In this document: one piece after another, positions 59,594-64,000 of the stretch
Position numbering within the stretch: position 1 is the first letter of the stretch
Layout of the letters: each line of letters starts with the position of its first letter
NCBI GenBank assembly: GCA_934168365.1
Contig: CAKPNJ010000006.1
Location: forward strand, 12,423-76,422
Direction of reading: 5' to 3'
DNA length: 64,000 nt
Origin: an uncultured Clostridia bacterium
GTDB taxonomy: Bacteria > Bacillota > Clostridia > TANB77 > CAG-508
Made by a program: the position numbers and the translations under genes
Notes under the pieces: generated by a model
What the model was told of the DNA's origin: nothing
The model's input: only the letters and a program-made list of their open reading frames with translations
Databases searched by the model: none

Positions 59594-59622
59594 TTGAATT
59601 TTTCCTCTTTTTGTTGTATAAT
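59594..59622 (+). promoter_or_regulatory. Sigma-A promoter for the VWA surface protein gene
   Basis: TTGAAT (59594-59599), a 17-base spacer, and TATAAT (59617-59622). Confidence 0.8.
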
Positions 59623-59656
59623 AGGTATGTAACTAAAAAATAAAGGAGATAAATTT

Positions 59657-61099
59657 ATGATTAAAAAGATTTTAACAATCTTTTGTTTGTTTACACTTTT
59701 ACTTTCAACCTATGGTATTTGTTTTGCTACTGTAAGTGCTAGTAAAACGACTATAACTGTAGTTGACAAAAGTATTTGTGAAATCAAGCTAAAAGATATG
59801 GGAGATTTTACTAAAGAACTTACAGATTTTGATGCTAATAAAAAAGAAGTAACTATTACTTTAACTTTAAAAAACATTATGGAGCAAGAAAATATTACAA
59901 AACCTGTAGAAATGTTTTTAATTTTGGATAATTCTCATAGTATGACCACATCTTATAATAATAAAGAGAAAAGACAATATGTTGCTGAAACAGCTTCTGC
60001 TTTTGTTGATTCTATATTTGACTATTTTGATGATGCTAAAGTTGGTATTGTTAGTTTTTCTAGTGTCGATGTCGGTTCCACTTTAGGAACAGAAGATGAT
60101 GCTAAACTTTTATTAAATTTATCTAATTCTAAAGATACTGTGCAAAATACTATTACTAATTATACTACAACAGAAGGTCCTTTTACTAACATTGAAGCTG
60201 GTTTAACTATAGCTGAAAAGAACTTTACAAATAATACAGATTCTCAAAAATATATTGTTTTGATTTCAGATGGTGTGCCTAACCTTTGTTTAGATACTAA
60301 CACTACTTTAAAGTATTCTGGAATAATTGCTGAAAACACTAAAAAGAAATTGGTTGATTTAAAAAACAAAGATTATAACATATTTTCTGTTTTAATGGGG
60401 TTAACTGAAAGCAATACTCCAAACCCATCTGCTCCAACAATTGCTGATGGTTCAAGAAATATGACTTATCGTGAACTTGCCGAGGAGATTTTTGGTACTA
60501 CTTCTGCTCCTACTGCTGGTAACTTCTATTATATAGATTATACTAACTTGTCTGAAACTGTTAACACAGATATATTTAATAAAATAACATATTCAAAAGA
60601 TAATACATTAAAAAATATTGTTGTTAAGGATTACTTTCCAAGGGAAATTCTTGAAAACTTTAATTTTGAATATGTAAAGTCACCTAATATCGGTAAAGTT
60701 TCTGCAGAAGTTGATAGTTCTGATAATAGTATTACATGGGAAATAGAATTGTTAAAAGAAGGTGAAATTGCTACTTTAAGTTATAAATTAACATTGAAAG
60801 ATGAATATGACGAAGAAATTGTTAACAAAATCCTTCCTACTAATATTAAAGTAGATATTGATTTTGAAACAATTGATGGAAAGGGTAACTCTAACTCAGA
60901 TGTTTCTCCAAAAATCAAGTTAGTAGTTAATGATGTAGAGGTTTCTGACAATACTCCAGAGAATATTCCTGACAATACTGTTGCTAAAGATCCTATTCCT
61001 CAAACAGGATTTAACAACATATTATTTGTAACTCTAATTAGTATAATTGCAATATTTATTATTATAAAAATCAAACGTTTAAGCGAAGTAAAGAAATAG
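59657..61099 (+). CDS. Surface protein with VWA domain and sortase signal
   Basis: 480 residues. A signal peptide (about 1-26, ending FATVSA) leads to a short strand region and then a VWA domain whose adhesion site is DNSHS (LILDNSHSM) with later VLISDGVPNLC. A beta-rich domain follows, with NTLKNIVVKDYFPREILENF, a pattern of collagen-binding or pilin backbone modules. The C-terminus has IPQTG followed by a hydrophobic helix and a Lys/Arg tail, a sortase cell-wall sorting signal of the LPxTG class. It resembles adhesive pilus-tip or wall-linked proteins. AAAGGAG precedes the ATG; no sortase gene is nearby. Confidence 0.85.
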   Translation: MIKKILTIFCLFTLLLSTYGICFATVSASKTTITVVDKSICEIKLKDMGDFTKELTDFDANKKEVTITLTLKNIMEQENITKPVEMFLILDNSHSMTTSYNNKEKRQYVAETASAFVDSIFDYFDDAKVGIVSFSSVDVGSTLGTEDDAKLLLNLSNSKDTVQNTITNYTTTEGPFTNIEAGLTIAEKNFTNNTDSQKYIVLISDGVPNLCLDTNTTLKYSGIIAENTKKKLVDLKNKDYNIFSVLMGLTESNTPNPSAPTIADGSRNMTYRELAEEIFGTTSAPTAGNFYYIDYTNLSETVNTDIFNKITYSKDNTLKNIVVKDYFPREILENFNFEYVKSPNIGKVSAEVDSSDNSITWEIELLKEGEIATLSYKLTLKDEYDEEIVNKILPTNIKVDIDFETIDGKGNSNSDVSPKIKLVVNDVEVSDNTPENIPDNTVAKDPIPQTGFNNILFVTLISIIAIFIIIKIKRLSEVKK

Positions 61100-61104
61100 A
61101 TTTC

Positions 61105-61138
61105 AAAAAATCCAACTCCCTATGAGTTGGATTTTTTT
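61105..61138. terminator. Bidirectional hairpin terminator
   Basis: A 14-bp perfect stem AAAAAATCCAACTC with a short loop and T runs on both sides, between convergent genes. Confidence 0.92.
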
Positions 61139-61141
61139 GTT

Positions 61142-62029
61142 TTAAGTAATTGATGCATTATATATTTTTACAATTACATCATTTAATTTTTGGTCAAATT
61201 CTTCTTGTGTTTGGTGAACATTTAAATCTTGTAATAATGCTCTTGAGAAACTTGCTATCATTTTGTTATTTTTAGCAAGTAATTCTACTGCTTCTTCTAT
61301 GTCATATCCTCCTGATAAAGCTACTATTCTTACAACACAGCTATAGTCATATAAATCAAGATAATGATTAGCTATAGTTGGAATTGTAAATTTGAACATT
61401 ATTTTTTTGTTTTCATCCCAAGAATCTAGTTGTTTTTTGATTTCTTCTTTTAATATTTCTTCGCATTTTTCTTTTTCTGGTGCATTTATATCAACTTCTG
61501 GTTCTATAATTGGAACTAAGCCTGCATTGCAAATTCTTTCTGCTAATTCAAATTGTTGTTTAACAATTGCTTTTATTCCTTCATCATTTGGTTCATATAT
61601 AACTGATCTCATTTTTGTTCCAAAAACATTTTTTTCATTTGCTTCTTTTAATTCTTCGTCAAGCTCTGGTATTTCTTTCATTAATTTTACGCCATCTGCT
61701 TGTTCTGCTAAGCCTTTATCAACTTTTAAGAATGAAACAATTTGCTTTTCATTCCATAAATAATCAGATGTAAATTGGTCATTTACTTTTGAAAGCATTG
61801 TTTTTTCAAATAATATTGCTCCTATTATATGGTCATTTGTAAATGCTTTACTTGTGAATACTCTTTTTCTCATTTCATGTATCAAGTTAAACATTTCTTC
61901 TTCTGAGCTATATTCGCTTTCTTCTATTCCATAATTTTTTAGAGTTTTGCTACTGCTTCCACCACTTTGATCTAGCGCTGCTATAAAGCCTGGTTTATTT
62001 TTCATAATTTCAAACATTTTCTCATTCAT
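61142..62029 (-). CDS. Class I fructose-bisphosphate aldolase
   Basis: 295 residues, the size of the bacterial class I enzyme. The start GFIAALDQSGGSSSKTLKNYG (14-34), GLVPIIEPEVDI (near 170), and CVVRIVALSGGYDIEEA with the downstream ASFSRALLQDL are conserved in this group. The enzyme splits fructose-1,6-bisphosphate by a Schiff-base lysine, without metal. Together with the pfk gene in this window it supplies glycolysis. It is a single-gene unit. Confidence 0.93.
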   Translation of the reverse strand: MNEKMFEIMKNKPGFIAALDQSGGSSSKTLKNYGIEESEYSSEEEMFNLIHEMRKRVFTSKAFTNDHIIGAILFEKTMLSKVNDQFTSDYLWNEKQIVSFLKVDKGLAEQADGVKLMKEIPELDEELKEANEKNVFGTKMRSVIYEPNDEGIKAIVKQQFELAERICNAGLVPIIEPEVDINAPEKEKCEEILKEEIKKQLDSWDENKKIMFKFTIPTIANHYLDLYDYSCVVRIVALSGGYDIEEAVELLAKNNKMIASFSRALLQDLNVHQTQEEFDQKLNDVIVKIYNASIT

Positions 62030-62136
62030 TTTTATTACCTACCTTTTTATAATTATGAAATTATTATAACAGATAATTTACTATTGATAAATAGTTTTTG
62101 AAAATTTTCTATAAACTTTCTTGTGATATTATGTTG

Positions 62137-62889
62137 TTATATTTCTTTAACAATTTCAGTAGCAATCTTCAAACACTCTTTTAATATAAAACTTCTATTC
62201 TCTTTTAAAGTTCTTATATCCCAAGCTTCTCCAGCAAGTGTATCATCTGAATATAAAAACTGATAAGCATTAATATTTCTTGAGTTTGCCACAGCCATGA
62301 TAGATGCACATTCCATCTCTACAACCTTACAACCACTTTCTATTCTTTTTTTTATTTTATTTCTAGTTTCTTTATATAAAGCATCCGTAGTCCATGTTTT
62401 TGTTAACTCATAATTAATATTTTTCTTCTTAAAAATTTCTTCTAATCGTGTTGCTGTTTTTACTTTTACAAAATCTGATACTGGCATATAATGGTAACTT
62501 GTTCCCTCATCTCTATATGCTTCTGTTGGTATAATAAATGCTCCTTTTTTCATATCTGAGATAAGTTCCCCACAAGATCCAAAGAATATAAAATTTTCAA
62601 CTCCTCTAGCATGAATTTCTTCCATCATTGAAGTTGTTGCCGGACCTCCAACTAAAGTTCTATATAAAATAACACTTTCTTTACCAATTTGAGTTTTATA
62701 TATTTTAATTTCCTCGCCACATACATCAATTTCACTATATTCCTCAAATTCTTCTGTATTTTTCACAATATCTATCAATTCTTTTTTAAAGCAAACAATT
62801 GCAGTCTTTGGGAGTCTTTTTTGACCTCTAGTAAAAATCTCAGCCTTAACAACTTCTTCACTCTCATCATAAGAATCTATTAAACTCAT
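62137..62889 (-). CDS. Nucleoside phosphorylase (PNP/UDP family)
   Basis: 250 residues. Motifs are ESVILYRTLVGGPATTSMMEE, FIFFGSCGELISDMKKGAFI (phosphate and ribose region), EAYRDEGTSYHYMP and KVVEMECASIMAVANSRNI with the catalytic segment that holds the ribose hydroxyls, then FLYSDDTLAGEAWD. It splits nucleosides to base and ribose-1-phosphate for salvage; the S-D-D near the C-terminus suits purine or uridine substrates, not decided here. AGGAGG precedes the ATG. Confidence 0.85.
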   Translation of the reverse strand: MSLIDSYDESEEVVKAEIFTRGQKRLPKTAIVCFKKELIDIVKNTEEFEEYSEIDVCGEEIKIYKTQIGKESVILYRTLVGGPATTSMMEEIHARGVENFIFFGSCGELISDMKKGAFIIPTEAYRDEGTSYHYMPVSDFVKVKTATRLEEIFKKKNINYELTKTWTTDALYKETRNKIKKRIESGCKVVEMECASIMAVANSRNINAYQFLYSDDTLAGEAWDIRTLKENRSFILKECLKIATEIVKEI

Positions 62890-62978
62890 ATTTATCCTCC
62901 TTACAATTTATAAAATTAATAATATTAATATATCATATAATTGTACTTTTGTAAAACACATTATATATGATATTTATA

Positions 62979-63311
62979 TTATTTATTCTCAATCATCCAA
63001 TTATATAATTTATCTTCTTCAAGTTTACCTTGCTTAAATAGCTTAATTTTATCTTGTGCTTCCTTTTTCCATTTATCAAAATCTTTCTTTACCTTTTTAT
63101 CTTCTTTATTCCTATAAACCACCATAACCTTCTGTTGATACATCTTTCTATATAAGCCTAAAGCAGGAACACTTTCCAAATTCTTTTTATAATTTATCGT
63201 TGCACCTTTCTCTCTACAAGTTGCACTACCATCAACATTCGGCAAATCACAATATATTTCATTTTGCCTAAATGTTGGAATAAAGTACCTACCACAAATT
63301 TGGCAAGTTTT
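62979..63311 (-). pseudogene. 5'-truncated zinc-finger protein (DUF6076-like)
   Basis: The open frame runs from an in-frame TAA at 63314-63312 to the stop at 62979. It begins KTCQICGRYFIPTF, then RQNEIYCDLPNVDGSATCRE, a cysteine cluster followed by a basic helical tail (YRNKEDKKVKKDFDKWKKE). The pattern matches the C-terminal end of proteins annotated DUF6076 in Firmicutes. There is no start codon before the cysteines, so the N-terminal part has been lost at the junction with the integrase fragment on the other strand. The ATG-like start at 63245 lies inside the conserved region and is not the true one. Confidence 0.6.
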
Positions 63312-63314
63312 TTA

Positions 63315-64000
63315 AGTAATCCTGCTGATAAAATTGAAAGACCGAAAAAAGAACAGTATATTGGTACTTTTTATTCTCAGGCTGAACTTAATACACTTTT
63401 TAGCTTAATAAAAGATGATCCTTTAAAAATAGTTATTTATCTTGCTAGTTTTTATGGATTGCGAAGAAGTGAGGTTTTAGGTTTAAGATGGGATGCTTTT
63501 AATTTTGAAGATAAAACAATTACCATCAAACATAAAGCCATTGAAACTAGAAAAGATAATAAAAGAGTTATACTTTTAAAAGATAAAACAAAAAATCAGT
63601 CTAGTTACAGAACTCTACCATTAGTCGATGATATTATTGTTCTTCTTAAAGAACACCAAAAACAAATTGATGAAAACAAAAAATTATGTGGAAATAGTTA
63701 TAATAAAAAATATTTAGATTATATATGTGTCGATTCTACCGGCAAATTATTTAGACCAGAATATGTTACAGACCATTTTACTTTGATTATGAAAAAGAAT
63801 AAAAACATTTTAAGAAAAATTACTTTTCATGGATTAAGGCATTCGTGTGCCAGTCTTTTACTTTCTAAAGGAATACCTATGAAAGAAATTCAAGATTGGC
63901 TTGGTCATTCTACCTATTCTACTACTGCTAATATTTATGCCCATTTAGAAAAAGATACAAAAAATAAATCTGCAAATGTTCTTTCAAATACTTTAACATT
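63315..64000 (+). pseudogene. Tyrosine recombinase (Tn916-type integrase), N-terminus missing, runs off the window
   Basis: From 63315 the frame reads SNPADKIERPKKEQYIGTF, which is the start of the catalytic domain in conjugative-transposon and phage integrases. The active-site residues are present: Arg in FYGLRRSEVLG, His-x-x-Arg in FHGLRHSCASLL, His in WLGHSTYS and the nucleophile Tyr in ANIYAHLE. The N-terminal core-binding domain is absent upstream, where a different gene lies on the opposite strand, and the 3' end is outside the window. It is therefore a fragment of a mobile element, or one half of a rearrangement. Confidence 0.8.

Noticed and set aside
1..64000. tRNA or rRNA genes and CRISPR arrays
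   Set aside because: No CCA-ended cloverleaf-like GC-rich segment, rRNA-like sequence or regularly spaced direct repeats were found while reading both strands.

Overview
The window is AT-rich DNA from a Gram-positive, endospore-forming clostridial bacterium, probably an anaerobic gut lineage. The evidence is the complete spoIIIA operon (spoIIIAA to spoIIIAH), an uninterrupted pro-sigma-K gene, rubrerythrin, strong AGGAGG-type ribosome binding sites, canonical sigma-A promoters and simple hairpin terminators. No rRNA, tRNA, CRISPR array or complete prophage was seen. Most genes lie on the minus strand in short, tightly packed operons.

Layout. 1-17 kb is accessory and housekeeping material: a TfoX-like fragment, a nitroreductase-like protein, a histidine phosphatase, a membrane protein fused to flavodoxin, a PAP2 phosphatase, a GNAT acetyltransferase, a membrane-tethered sigma factor, two ZIP metal transporters, a MATE transporter fused to a cytidylate-kinase-like domain, NUDIX and SDR enzymes, and an ABC exporter with an AbrB-type regulator. 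17-22 kb has an acyl-CoA synthetase, a hemolysin III protein, a 42-residue peptide gene, and a CadA/CadC-type metal efflux pair with its operator. 22-28.6 kb is one five-gene cluster: AAA+ ATPase, TelA, a solute-binding protein, XpaC, and a solute-binding/VWA hybrid. 28.7-38.7 kb holds a DUF1836 regulator, a second acyl-CoA synthetase, metG, glmM, argS and pfk. 38.8-47.3 kb holds an ssb-like gene, the spoIIIA operon, yebC, rpmA, rplU and sigK. 47.4-52 kb has a B3/4 protein, a second ECF sigma pair, a polysaccharide deacetylase, rubrerythrin and TspO. 52-58.3 kb is the operon murB-yvcK-debranching enzyme-ruvC-holA. 58.4-64 kb has small membrane proteins, a sortase-anchored VWA protein, class I aldolase, a nucleoside phosphorylase, and a junction of two truncated genes, one a tyrosine integrase.

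The most unusual signal concerns the codon CGG. Three unrelated genes (xpaC-like, spoIIIAD, ECF sigma) have a well-placed start and ribosome binding site, read 3 to 11 codons, reach an in-frame CGG, and then continue in the +1 frame with the conserved family sequence. Reading the rest of the window by eye, I found in-phase CGG in an intact gene only twice, both in an ssb-like gene whose codon use differs from its neighbours. This points to +1 frameshifting, or four-base decoding, at CGG. The alternative is three independent single-base insertions that all happen to sit at a CGG.

Regulation is visible in several places. The two acyl-CoA synthetase genes share a palindrome AAACTA-N7-TAGTTT just after their -10 boxes. 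The metal efflux pair has a palindrome inside its promoter spacer. rplU has a strong promoter and a structured leader. sigK has a candidate mother-cell promoter.
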